From Flaccisagitta enflata (lineage: Eukaryota > Chaetognatha > Sagittoidea > Aphragmophora): a DNA stretch of 64,000 nt. The DNA is taken from assembly GCA_965153355.1 (NCBI GenBank), contig OZ231127.1:48608001-48672000 (forward strand), in the 5' to 3' direction. The notes beneath the pieces are model-generated. The model worked only from the letters and a program-made list of their open reading frames with translations. It made no database searches and had not been told where the DNA came from. Made by a program: the position numbers and the translations under genes. Positions 11,565 to 22,619 of the stretch are shown here, piece after piece (the stretch's first letter is position 1; each line of letters opens with the position of its first letter).

Positions 11565-12089
11565 TGTTGAACCCGGACAGACTAATGACCCGCGTCCGCC
11601 ATATTGTTTTTTGCCCTTTTACCCGACTTACATTTGCGCCCTCTATTTGATTAACTTTTATCCCGACAGGTGGCGCTACTGATCCTCTTCCTCTTCCCCA
11701 ACATTTGCCCCCTACAATCCCTTACTTTTGATCTTTGTCAATTCTTATTCAGTCTTGCTGCTGCCCTGCTACAATAAATTCCTCCTAAATATCATCCTGA
11801 TTTTTGTGCCATTTTTCCAGCCCAGACCAGTGGAGATATTTTGCCCAAAGAGGCCCAAAGAGAGATATGAAACTGCCTCTATAAGTCTACAAACAGTTAA
11901 GCTTTTGCTTGGGAGGTTTGTTTTGTGGGTGACCTTCCTGCTTCATCGCCATTTGGGTTGCAGAGGACGTCCCTGCCCAGTGGCAGATCTTGGAGAGAGC
12001 CGTATCCTCAGAGGCGACGTGAGTATCCTGCCATTGCCCGATGCCTAGCCCAGTTTTGGGTTTGTTTGTCTGTTTGTCGCGTTTCTATA
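11565..12089 (+). repeat. 3' LTR of the TR-GAG-like element
   Basis: 525 bp, the same length as the 5' LTR. Five substitutions and no indels were found on direct comparison. It is followed by the CCGT target duplication. Confidence 0.92.
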
Positions 12090-12229
12090 CCGTTTTAAAA
12101 ACAGACGGAGAGTAAGGACAGAGGAAAAAAACAGAGAGAAATGGAAAGAATATGGTGGTAACGATGAATGGTTTGAGAATTGAGAAAATGGGAATACTGG
12201 GAATGAGAGCCGGGAAGACAGAGAAAGGG

Positions 12230-12233
<4 letters not shown>

Positions 12234-12284
<51 letters not shown>
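12234..12284. repeat. (GA)n microsatellite
   Basis: About 50 bp of uninterrupted GA dinucleotides. Confidence 0.93.
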
Positions 12285-12288
<4 letters not shown>

Positions 12289-12289
12289 G

Positions 12290-13120
12290 TACAGTGGCAC
12301 TACTTTCCTTTTGTTAACTATGATTTGTCACGTGGTCTGGCCATTGTCAACTACGCTGTGATTTTTGCCGACTTTGTTTAGTATATGCCGACGCTTTATG
12401 CTTTTTGTTCAAACTAGCCAATGTGCCTATTTCTTGCTTAAAGAAAACCATTAATCAATTAAGGGATCTTTATTTGTAAACTTCAAAGATTTCCCATGAA
12501 CATAAAACGTTGCTTGGTTGAACGCAAATCGTAGGTATCATTATGTGAATGGGTTTCTTAAGTCAGGATAAGCACGCAGTGTAATGCCCACGTCCATCGC
12601 TCCACCACGGCTCAGGGTCCATTTCACCAACAGCAATGCACTAAAGTGTAGCATTTGGGTGCTTCACAAAGCAAATGTTGTTTATTTCTTTTTGGCCTCT
12701 TTACCTAATGTGGAGTGGCCAATTTTAAGACCCTTACCATTTTTTTTTATCAAAAATTGTTCATCTTCCGTTTTTTAGAAAATTGTTTTTGAGGGCCTAA
12801 TTTGCATAATGCAGTGGGATAAAACAATATGCTGATATTGTTTGAATTAGCCTTACAAATTTCTATTTTTCAAAGAATTGCAATTCTGCCTTTTCATAAG
12901 CTTTTTTATAGCTTATGTTCTAATATTATAGTCTATTTTTACAAGCATCATAATTTTCTAAAACAAATAATTGTCCTTTTTGTAACAAAGCTGCACAGGA
13001 TTTTGCTGAATTCTGGGAAATCTGTGGAAACTTTAAGGCCAAAACAAAAACGGAAGCTGAAGGAATTTTAAAAAAAGGAAAATGGTCATCTTCATGATTT
13101 TTGCACCTCCACATTACCTA
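12290..13120. other. No gene seen
   Basis: AT-rich sequence without a convincing ORF, RNA gene or repeat boundary. Confidence 0.4.
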
Positions 13121-14091
13121 ACTATGGCAAAAAAAACCAAACAAACTTTGAAAGAGCGAAAACCTATGAAGATGTTGACCAATTTGCATAAAATTTACAG
13201 TGAATGATAACCATGATTTGGACTATGTCTGGTTCAAATTTCGTCAAAATACGTTGAATACTTTAGCCGTTATCACATTTCTACTGAAGTCACCTCTTTT
13301 TTTGACTGCTAGAGATGACATTTATCTTAAAGCAAAATAATTCCATTTTTAGTAAAATTGGCATTGTGCAAAAAGTTTTGGGAGTTTTGTTATGATTTTT
13401 GAACTGTAGTCTGATGGTGCTATTTACTAATACTAGGCAAAATTCGCTTCTACTCAGATAAAGTCTAATGGGGTAGATATTGGTTGATTATTAGCTTGCT
13501 CAGAATAAGAAATATTCAGCCACTTGTAAAAATGTTTTTGCAATTTGGGGGATTAAAAATGCTTCAATCCTTACCAAAATCTTACTGGAGATGAACCATA
13601 TGTACAACTGTTACCAGTTAAAGAATTATGATAATTGGTGAAAAACTATGGCCTCAGCATTGATTTATATTTCAGATTTCATCTTCATTAACTTCATTCT
13701 TAAAACCATAAAAAAAAGTTTAGGAAAATTTGCTGTTTCTGCTAAAATAATCGGAGTTTCGTAATGAAATTTTTACCACAGCCTGCTAACAATGTGGTCT
13801 ACTTCCACATCAAATTTCATCAAAATCGGACTAGATTTAGTACGGTTTTTCAAAGTTTGTTTATTCATTCTTTGTAAATTCCTCTGTGTGCACATTGAAT
13901 TTCTGATCATCTTACAAGCACTTTTTAAAAAACTATAATTCTCAAACTATTTCGAGCAGGTCATTGATTTTTTCTGTGATGCTTAAGGATACTTAAAAGT
14001 AACTTCAGTAAAAATTTCAGCACACTGGGTGAATTTTCAAAGGATTTATGAGCAAAAAAAGTAACTGTTCGTTTGTTTTTTTTGCCATAGT
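13121..14091. mobile_element. TA-flanked TIR element, 971 bp
   Basis: The left end ACTATGGCAAAAAAAAC is mirrored by the right end GTTTTTTTTGCCATAGT, and both are bordered by TA (13119-13120; 14092-14093). The interior is AT-rich and non-coding. This fits a non-autonomous element moved by a TA-specific (Tc1/mariner superfamily) transposase. Confidence 0.7.
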
Positions 14092-14783
14092 TAAGCAGGG
14101 TGAAGGGATACTCCCAACTTTTGCTATGCGAAGCACGCAAGTGTAGCATGATAATGAAATTGGATGCACTTGTCGTTACTGCACTTTGACAGATAAGGAG
14201 CAATGGTGAAAACAAACAAGCTCTTCAGTACGAGAGAGGTGGAAGCAATCACAAATACACACTGGGGGCCGCAATAGAACATGATTTTGGCTTTACCACG
14301 CAGACATATGTGCAATGTGTTTCTGGTGACTTTCTAAGACTCAATCACAAATTTAAAGGCCCTAAGACAAGTAGAACTACTTCCGTGCCACTCCCTCATT
14401 CTCCATTGTAAACATAGGAGTTTTTTTCTTGCTCTTCCTCCTCTCTTATCAGTGCAAATATGGGGTGTGGCACGGAAGTAAATGTTATCTGATGCTTTTT
14501 TCTTTAACACATAAGATTTATACGTTATTGCGCACTGTTCAATCATATGTCCACGTCCGAGTGAGAAAGCCAAAATCAGGTTCTATCGCGGCCCCCAATA
14601 CACACAACAACATAAAGACACAAAATCACTGACAGGCAGAAAGACAGCTAGATAGACAAGGAAAGAAAGAGAGACAGAAAAGACAGAGAGACCAATACAT
14701 AGACTAGAACATCGACAGCCAGCCAGACTGAGAGCCAGACGTAAAACATAGTGATAGGTAGGCGAGAGGGGAAAGAAGGAAGG
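14092..14783. other. No gene seen
   Basis: Spacer between a TA-flanked element and an AGR copy. The short open frames show no recognisable domain. Confidence 0.4.
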
Positions 14784-14947
14784 AAGGCTGGATACACGGC
14801 AATCCAGTCGCGGACCGTTGGGCAGGGGCAATGATGCGAAAACCACTCGGTATTCAAAAATGTGACGGACGGACCGGCGGACGGATGGACCGACCGACCT
14901 ACCGACTGACGCGGCAAGGTGTAGAGTCGCGTGTCCGCGACTAAAAA
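14784..14947 (+). mobile_element. AGR copy 5
   Basis: It starts AAGGCTGGATACACGGC and has a GACC/GACG core. It ends GTAGAGTCGCGTGTCCGCGACTAAAAA, near-consensus in structure. Confidence 0.7.
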
Positions 14948-15062
14948 GAGGCATCAACTCATCATTTGACCCTCTCTTTTCATAATTATGTCTACTTACA
15001 CGTGGCCGCAGTTCTTACTTAGCATATATCTTAGATGATGTAATGGACTCTCTCTTTCTCTT

Positions 15063-15067
<5 letters not shown>

Positions 15068-15149
<82 letters not shown>
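15068..15149. repeat. (CT)n microsatellite
   Basis: About 80 bp of CT, with degenerate CTGT/CTCT and pyrimidine-rich flanks to 15210. Confidence 0.95.
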
Positions 15150-15155
<6 letters not shown>

Positions 15156-15209
15156 CTCTCACTGTCTCTCTCTCATTCTCTTCTTCTCTTTTTCTCACTT
15201 TCTCTCGTT

Positions 15210-15880
15210 TCGGGCCTTTCATCAGAAAATCATCCCTAGGAAATGAGGGGTCCTAACCTTGGCAGGGCGAAGTGGTTTGCCCTCACGATTTTTTAACTGC
15301 GCTCTCAATCTCATTTGCATATCGTCGATGGAGAGCCTCGAGAGTTTATCGACAACTTGAGATCCTATGATGAAACTCAACCTACAGTAACATTATCTTC
15401 TCTTTCCTTTTTTTTTTCTCTATATCTCTTTCGCCAGTTTTCGAGCTCCGTTCCCGCCACGATATGATTGCGTTCGCTAATACTGTGCCTATTGCTATTC
15501 AAAAAGGTGAGATTTTCAGTTGGCAATTTGCTTCATCAAACCCTACAAGCGGCTTCATCCGTCTATCACACCATCCATCTATCTGTCCATTGGGCCATGC
15601 CCAACAAATGTTAGAAAGCGTGCCCTGCCCAGTCTCCCTTTTATATTTTACAAATGCTTGCGCGCATTTTTACGTAACTGTAACCCATCCAATCATGTAC
15701 ATCGATTCCGCTTCAATAATATGCTGCAATCTAAGCTCAATATGCGAACTTTTTCCTCTTTCGTAATCATTTTTCAGATTTGGAATCGAAAGCTATTTTT
15801 AACAGCAGCGAATGTCCATACATGATATTAGATGTAAACACTAATCAGGCTGATTATATAAGTGGACATCGATAAAGATA
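15210..15880. other. No gene seen
   Basis: Pyrimidine-rich then mixed sequence. Two overlapping ~100-codon frames have no recognisable domain or splice context. Confidence 0.4.
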
Positions 15881-16424
15881 AAGGTCGTATACCCATTACG
15901 TCTGTCAGAGTGCCTAGAAAAGCCAAAATTAAACTTTGCTCCTCAAAAATATTTTTCCTTTGCAAAAATGCATTCAAATGAGCCATTGCGCGACTATCAA
16001 ATCAATCAGGAACCATCTTTAGGGTGACTTTGAAGTTTCCATAGATCTGAATGAGAAAGATAAAATTTGCATCATGGAAAAATAGATTCCAATGATGATT
16101 CAATGCAAACTTCTACCTCACCCTAAAGATGGTTCCCAATTGATTTGAAAGTTGCGCAATGGCTCATTTGAAAGCATTTTTGCAAAGGAAAAATATTTTT
16201 GAGGAACAAAGTATAATTTTGGCTTTTCTAGGCACTCTGACAGACGTAATACCCATATCGCATGTAAATGGGTACAGGCAGTGTAAAAAATACTGATTAT
16301 GCAATTTTGCAGGGCAGTGATGCAAAAACCGTACAGAATCATCGGAAAATCACAGTTTTATCAATGGGCTGAAAGACGGACCGACCGACAAAGCGATTTG
16401 TGCAGTTGCGTAGCAAGCAACTGC
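15881..16424 (+). mobile_element. AGR copy 6, split by a nested palindrome
   Basis: The degenerate 5' end AAGGTCGTATACCC (15881) is separated from its continuation (ACCCATATCGCATG, 16251 onward) by a 352-bp insertion. The 3' end is a GACGGACCGACCGAC core followed by a decayed palindrome AGTTGCGTAGCAAGCAACT. Confidence 0.6.
15897..16248. mobile_element. 352-bp palindromic element nested in AGR, TSD ATACCCAT
   Basis: The two halves are inverted copies of about 170 bp; the ends are TACGTCTGTCAG and CTGACAGACGTA. Flanking ATACCCAT occurs at 15889-15896 and 16249-16256; because of terminal ambiguity the duplication is 6 to 8 bp. It has no coding capacity. The superfamily is uncertain. Confidence 0.75.
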
Positions 16425-16457
16425 AGATGTATATTGCTTTACGGTTTTAAAAACTCT

Positions 16458-16864
16458 TTATTTTTGTCGTTCGCAAATGTAGCAAAATAAGTTTGTGCAT
16501 GGCTGACCACCGGCAAATCCGGGGTTGGCTCCGATTACAAACGCCAAACATCTTCCGGCCTGTTGGGTCTTGTCAGCGTCATTCCACAGAAATGGCGTGT
16601 CTTTGTTGAGCGCTTCTCCCGTCACCCATTTCCAATCTTTGCCAGCTTCAGTCGCTTTTGATCCCACCCAAAACGCGACCGTTTTGCTTGGGTAAGTCAA
16701 CTTTAAGAACTCGGCGAGTCGCTTTTGTTCTCCTGTGGCCGTGAGAGAAGTCAATTTCGATCCCATGGCTTCGCAAGACTTCTTCGCGTCATCCCAAGAT
16801 TTGCCGGTTGTCACGACGGTGTACACAGTAGTTTGCTGGTATTGTTCCGTCGCACCGACTTTGC
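16458..16864 (-). CDS. C-type lectin domain protein, last exon
   Basis: This minus-strand exon begins after a TTTCTTTTTAG acceptor and ends at TAA. It encodes about 134 residues of a C-type lectin fold: YTVVTTGKSWDDAKKSCEAM opens the domain, followed by FWVGSKAT, WKWVTGEAL (the WxWxxG core), FLWND, and cysteines in GRC, QPC and a final FCYIC. Four cysteines fit the two conserved disulphides. No EPN or QPD calcium/sugar motif is visible in the long loop, so classical Ca-dependent sugar binding is not predicted. The reading frame joins in phase to the exon at 17241-17321. The protein is presumably secreted, as in many invertebrate lectins, but the signal-peptide exon was not found. AATAAA overlaps the stop codon (16457-16462). 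No symbol can be assigned. Confidence 0.88.
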
Positions 16865-17240
16865 CTAAAAAGAAAGTTGAATAAGGAAATGCGCGATACA
16901 GTAGAGTTGATTTATTACAAACGGTAGAAAAGTTGGCAACGTTTCATAACAGTTTATTTCTTGCAAATACAATTATGTTTAAAGACTCAATTCCTGGAAT
17001 GATTACTGTGCATTGAATTAGAGAACTATCAAAAACTTGAATGAGCATAGATTTTTAAAAATTATTCGACATGGGAAAAAGTGCTACAGGATGACAAGTG
17101 TTATTTAATCTTCATGGATCAAACCGGAAAATCTGGGTAAGCTTGTTGATGTAGAGTAAAAGAATTGGCTGTCGTCCCTTATGAATCAGCCCACATTTCG
17201 GTATCTATCACTGGCCTGATTTTGTGATGCGTCAACTCAC

Positions 17241-17321
17241 CATCCAATGCGTCATATGCAGTGCGGGTTAAATCTTTTCCCAGTAAGGCGACTCTTGTCA
17301 ATGATTCCGCTATTGCTAAAG
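17241..17321 (-). CDS. C-type lectin gene, upstream exon
   Basis: An 81-bp exon between acceptor GGATTGCAG|CTTTAG and donor TTGGATG|GTGAGT on the minus strand. It reads LAIAESLTRVALLGKDLTRT, then AYDALD, then Gly split across the intron (phase 1), continuing KVGATEQYQQTT in the next exon. The upstream segment is compatible with a short neck or helix before the lectin domain. The 376-bp intron has GT-AG ends. The first codon here is split, so at least one more 5' exon must exist beyond 17321; I could not locate it, perhaps because MITEs fill the next kilobase. Confidence 0.75.
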
Positions 17322-17457
17322 CTGCAATCCAGAAAAAACCTGATTAGTTGCAAATTGTCAAACCTGATACAAGACTACTGCAGTCACATGTAGGATGGAA
17401 AAGTGCAAATAACGATGTACAGAAATGACAATTTCAGCAAAAGACTAAATGAAAATA

Positions 17458-17866
17458 CCACGTGGATAAAAAAAAAGACGCACCTGTCTATTTATCAATG
17501 AAATAGATATGAAAATTGATTTTAACTATTTTTAAAACAGACATTTTGAAAGATTTTTAAATTATCTTTCAATCAAGACCAATCCCAGGTTTGTATCTCA
17601 AACGGTTTAGAAGCTAGAGCTCTGCAAAGAGAAGCACTTATTTGCTAAAATGCATTTTTACATAGGAATTGCGAAACTGAAATGGGCAATGTTTTCAATC
17701 AAACCAATGCCATTTCTAAACGAAAAAAGATAGCAATACCAGATTGGCATCAAAAGAAAGTACTTTCGAAGGGCTTTCAAATGACCTAAGATTTTGATAT
17801 GTTTTTTTGAGATTCAAAGGCAAAATAGATCATTCAAAAGTGCGTCTTTTTTTTTGAGTCGTATGG
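17458..17866. mobile_element. TA-flanked MITE, 409 bp
   Basis: TA borders both ends (17456-17457; 17867-17868). The left CCACGTGGAT followed by a poly-A stretch and GACGCAC is mirrored by GTGCGTC, a poly-T stretch and GAGTCGTATGG. It is non-coding, lies upstream of the lectin exon and probably falls within an intron. Confidence 0.65.
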
Positions 17867-18255
17867 TACCCCTATGCTTCGCAAGAAGGGTTAAGTGGCA
17901 AAGCCAAGTTTCAATTTCAAGAGCGCCCGGGCTCTAATCAGATTAAATACGGTAGCATTTCATGCCAATTATAGGTGGATTTATTATTATTCTCAGATCC
18001 ATTAACATCATTACTCGACCTGGGTTTCTTCCGCAAGCTTGACAAGTGTGAAAGAGAGTGTTTACTAGTGTTATAAAAAGGCAGAAAAATGAAAACTTGA
18101 TCCGCATCATTGGATGCTTTCGTTGTTTATTTTCAGAAAATGTGATTTGATAAAGTGTAGCGATCTTGTTCAGTGATTTATGTGGCAGTACGATTTTGTT
18201 CGAAAACCGACCTTTGGATATTTTCAGTTTGTTTTGATTGCTCGACATTATACAG
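17867..18255. other. No gene seen
   Basis: It should contain intron or 5' exon of the lectin gene, but no signal-peptide exon with a matching phase-1 donor was recognised. Confidence 0.35.
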
Positions 18256-18297
18256 TTAAATCTCACTAAACGTAGTTCAAGGGACCAACAGGTTTTA
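18256..18297 (+). mobile_element. pogo-like MITE, 5' end (split)
   Basis: CAGTTAAATCTCACTAAACG followed by TTCAAGGGACCAA matches the terminal and subterminal motifs of the MITE at 5650. Its continuation probably resumes after 19064; the other terminus was not found. Confidence 0.45.
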
Positions 18298-19062
18298 TAC
18301 CCTGCTTTCAATATCGAGTGTTACCAGCAAAACCTTTATTGCGTCTAAAGTACATATTTTTGGAAATTCAGGTAGGATTTGCCAAAAAGCATATAACCTA
18401 CCATTTGTTCATGCAAAATTTCAAAGGACTGGCTCAAGCCGTTTGGCTTCCACATGATTTTGAATGAAAATGAGATAAACCCCATCAGAGGATTTTTTAA
18501 AAAATTGCTGAACTGACATTGACATTGAATCATTGTCATATCTTAACGAATCAAGCAAAAATGGCCAGATTTGTCTTGAAAGAAGGATATTAGTCTCAGT
18601 TTATGTATCTCTGTAGAAAAAGACCAAATCATTGAAATCTATGTGGAAAATCTGGGTTTTCCTTTTAATTTCCAAAGTTTGAGCAGGTTTTAAATAACAA
18701 CAACTGTATTTCAGCACTAAAATTCTTAAAGAATGGTGAAAAGCTAAAATGATACAAATTAAGTGTCAATTATTGACTATACATGACTTATTTGGTCATT
18801 CCAGCTCATGATACACAAAGTTTATAAGGGTTCATACATATAAAATTACTCAAAAATGTGTTTTTTTAGCAAATTTTGCTCATATTTCATCAAATTTCAA
18901 AAACATGTGGACGATAAACCGCTAGACCCAGCATGACGAAATTTTGCATGAAATAATGGTAAGTTAGGTGCTTTGAGACAAAACCAAACGGATTCCCTAA
19001 AAGTAAATACTTCAGACGCAATAAAGGTTCTGCTGGTAACACTCGATATTGAAAGCAGGGTA
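18298..19062. mobile_element. TA-flanked TIR element, 765 bp, inside a pogo-like MITE
   Basis: The terminal inverted repeats are about 50 bp and nearly identical (TACCCTGCTTTCAATATC at the left, its complement at the right), with TA on both sides (18296-18297; 19063-19064). The interior is AT-rich with no transposase. Confidence 0.75.
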
Positions 19063-19064
19063 TA

Positions 19065-20410
19065 TCAAAGGCGGAATTCTGTCAGTGCCAACTACAGAAA
19101 TTCAAGAAAACAATTTGAAAGGACTAACACCCCTGACAAAATTAGGAGAACTGGGGTGGAATTTTATGTATTTGAGCCTGACAAAGTGATTTAAATGGTA
19201 CTTTGGGATATGTACATATGGACTAAGGTGAATTCCGTCCAAGTTCAGCCAAAATTACCAAAAAGAATAGGTTGAAATCCTATTTTATAGCCATTCTCTG
19301 ATAAAAGACAGTTCCACTTTGTCCATCATTACCAAGTTTCTTATTGCACATTTTTTTAGCCTCAAGGGCTGGCCCTGCCCATTTCTTTGACCTCCTCGCT
19401 TAGTTTTATCTAGAGAATGAGTTTTTAGCCATCAAAGGCCAAAAAACTTGGGTATAGGCCGCGAAAAACAGCTGTAGGGTTGTGCCATCTTTTTGTAAAA
19501 ATATTTCTGGGAAATTCCGTCACAATCTGATTTGCCATTTCTGACCTATCACCTTCTCACCCTTCTACCAGTAAATAATCGCTGTCTGTAGCTCCACTAT
19601 GTTAAAATATGACATTTTAGCTATCTCTATGTCAAATCTTGAAGAGTTTGGGCCAATATTTCACCCTCTAGGGCATATGTTCCCAGTTCGCCTAATTATG
19701 TCAGGGGTGTTATTAATTTGTTTATGTTATAGGTTACTGTATAGTTTCGTTGCTGGCGGGTCCGTCAGAGCGAGGTCCAACTATGTCATACTATTATCAC
19801 ATCTTATTTCAAAAGGTATGGGATCGGAACTTGGGCATAAGTCGGTCGTAAGCATTTGTTACTTTCATGAGACAGGGCCAGAGTTAATGACAAAACACTT
19901 GAAAATCATCTTAGTTGCATTATGACAGAGGCAGATTTTGTTTGTGTGAAATGAAATTTCTCTAAAGGGAAATATGGAAAAGGTTGAATTGTGGTATCTA
20001 CATTCTATAGCGGATCAACAATTAGGCTTAATAGACTTAAGCCTAGGGCTTTGTGGTTGAATGTCAGTGTGTTGCTCAATGCTCATTGACGGTTTTGGGG
20101 TAGGGAGTGGCGGCGCCACTTTTCCGACATGGATGGCCCCCATTACGCATCATTCGTGTAACTTTTAATCGAATGTATTCGAATACCGACCCTCGGTTCT
20201 GTGGACCTACAGACATACCCCCCTACAGAGTCGAGTAACAAGTGAGAAAAAACCTTTTTATTCCAGCGGATTGTTGATATGAATCTTCATGGATCAAAGT
20301 TAATTTCATACATGCGAAATAACACAATTGAGTTGAAAGTAGAAAACAGGGACCGATGGCGATGCCCTGTAAAACTTGTTGAATTTCATCATGTACCATC
20401 GTTTTTTCTC
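19065..20410. other. No gene seen
   Basis: AT-rich intergenic sequence. The 108-codon frame at 19599-19925 has no recognisable domain. Confidence 0.4.
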
Positions 20411-20661
<251 letters not shown>

Positions 20662-20875
20662 TCCTGCCCGTCATTTTCTTGAGCTCGAGACAAAGATGGA
20701 CTCGTCGTTTCGTTTTGGGCTTGATGTAAATATGGCTGTCAGGCAGCAAATAAAAAAAAAAAGGTTGGTAGGAGAGGAGAGTCGTAATCGCGCACATCGT
20801 GCATCGTCCGTGAAAATTGCTCAAAACACGACGCAGCGAAGAACATATCGTAAAACTTTATGAGAACTGGGCAAC

Positions 20876-20917
<42 letters not shown>

Positions 20918-20944
20918 GGCTGAAAAAATAGACAGTATAGTAAC

Positions 20945-21136
20945 AAGGCCGGATACACGGCTACCCAAGTCGCGTGCGGGTGGGCAGGGGCAGTGACGAA
21001 ACAGACCGGCTAGGTAGTTGGGCAGGAGGTGTAACTCCATAACCGCCCGTAAACGCCAAAAAAGCAAAGTGTTATCGACGGACAGACCGACCGGCGGACA
21101 AAGCGGGTTGTGGAATCGCGTGCACGCGACTAAAAA
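20945..21136 (+). mobile_element. AGR copy 7, near-consensus
   Basis: It starts AAGGCCGGATACACGGC, then AAGTCGCGTGCGGGTGGGC. The core is GACGGACAGACCGACC and the end ATCGCGTGCACGCGACTAAAAA. A (GA)n run (20879-20914) lies just upstream. Confidence 0.8.
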
Positions 21137-22249
21137 CGCGGATAGAAGAAGTAGAACTAGAGAGAAAGGTATGTGAGAGAAGGAAAACAATATACGCTTG
21201 CTCGTATACTCGCATTTACGGTGGAAGCAGTTGTTTGTGGTAGAGCCGGACGGAAGTCTCGTCAAAATAGTTTAAGGCTGGCGGATGGACCGTTGCAAAC
21301 AGACCAACGAGCTGACCAATTGTCGGGACGATGGGCCAATCAAAGGCGATGACGTCGATGACATTGTTAAGGAATGGCGACCTCGTCATGTTTTAATTAA
21401 GGATTTAAACATAGAAGTCGACGACACAAAACTGGACGGGCTTTTGCTTGCTCCCTTACTGTTTTACTTATGTGAGCATTGAATTAGCAATTGTGGAAAT
21501 TAGATATATTTTTAATAATCTGAATCCAACTTCATTCAATTCCCACTCCAACAGATTCCAAGAGACACTCAAATTTCATCTCTTATAGATGGAATCTTTT
21601 TAGAGCCAATGTTAGACATAAAAAGAAATAGTCTGAAGGGTTTAAGAATAAGCATCTGTTATAAATGGAATTCTGTTCGAGGGGGGTCCGTCAGAGCACT
21701 CAAAAGCGGCGAATGGCCTACTTTGGAGTAAGTTCGTAACGATCATCTTTCTCTCTTTGTACTCTGTCCGGGTCGGTCTACTACCGGTGCGATAAAAAAG
21801 GGCCAGTTTTCATCATCAGATGCGAGGAAATTCGTCTTTTGTTTCCGGAAAACTGCCTCCTGTCGTCCGTTGTTTATGACCAAACATCGGCAAAGTGATC
21901 TGCGTCCATTTTGGCGACTCGTGATGGGATGAAGTCAGTTCGGAAGATGTTGATGGTAAGTGATCGTGAAGGGTAAGGAAAGTAAGCTGAAGCAGAGAAC
22001 CAGAGAAAGCTTAATTTTTTCGTCTTTTGTCTCAAAAGAGGTGGTAGTAATGACAAGTGATATAGTACGCAAGTAATATAGTTCGCAAAAATGTTTTGGT
22101 GCACTATAGTGTCTCATCAATACGATAGTGGCTTAGCACTTAGCAGTCAATGAAAACAACCCGTTTGATACACCGTGTTGTAATTTTGATTTTTCTAGTG
22201 GTGTGGTGTGACGATTATACTTGTGCCAATCATTCACTTTGACATTCTG
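21137..22249. other. No gene seen
   Basis: Mixed sequence. A 65-codon frame at 21285-21482 (MDRCKQTNELTNCRDD start) has no recognised domain or splice context and was not called. Confidence 0.35.
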
Positions 22250-22430
22250 TGCTGAACTTTCTCCTCTTCTTGGGGTCTGGTGTGACGAATATGTTTGCAT
22301 CACATCAGTCAGCATAATCAACCAGTTTGGCAAGCCATCTTCTACTTTCTCCTCTTCTTGTGGTATGGTGAGATGAATATGTTTGTGTCACATCAGTCAA
22401 TATAATCAACCAGCAGGCGCTCATATTTTG
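22250..22430. repeat. Diverged CAGTTTGGCAA minisatellite units
   Basis: About two units of the family seen at 26816-27530 (ACCAGTTTGGCAAGCC, CTCCTCTTCTTG, GAATATGTTTGTGTCACATC). Confidence 0.6.
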
Positions 22431-22619
22431 TAAACCTTCCGAGAGGCAAAAATTTTTGTCCGCGACGGAATACCATTCCGACGCGGACTGTAATTCGAGG
22501 CGGGTGGGTGTCGTTGTTGTTGTTCGCACTTTTAAAAATGGGCTAACTTTTGAACGCCTTGACAGATTTGCTTCATATTTGGAAGAAAGTTGTACTAGGG
22601 TAAGCCACTTTACATCCTA

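Larger units (their letters stand above)
6319..12089 (+). mobile_element. Complete TR-GAG-like LTR retroelement, 5771 bp
   Basis: Two 525-bp direct LTRs (TG...TA) enclose a 4721-bp interior. The target duplication is CCGT on both sides (6315-6318; 12090-12093). A primer binding site TGGCGCACCATAGCC starts at 6845, one base after the 5' LTR, and a purine tract GGGAGGGGGAGGGG directly precedes the 3' LTR. The only convincing ORF is gag-like (7644-8621); no protease, reverse transcriptase, RNase H or integrase motif is seen in the interior. The LTRs differ at five positions by eye (about 1%), so insertion is recent and must have used pol in trans. A 4-bp duplication fits Ty3/Gypsy-type integrases. 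Confidence 0.9.

Noticed and set aside
14583-14957. Minus-strand 124-codon frame rich in Ser and Arg
   Set aside because: It mostly covers an AGR copy and its microsatellite; AGR copies elsewhere do not keep the frame.
18298-19062. Possible missing 5' exon of the lectin gene
   Set aside because: The interval is a TIR element; no ATG with hydrophobic stretch and phase-1 donor was found there.
21285-21482. 65-codon acidic ORF
   Set aside because: No domain, no splice signals or neighbours to support a gene; similar lengths occur by chance throughout the window.
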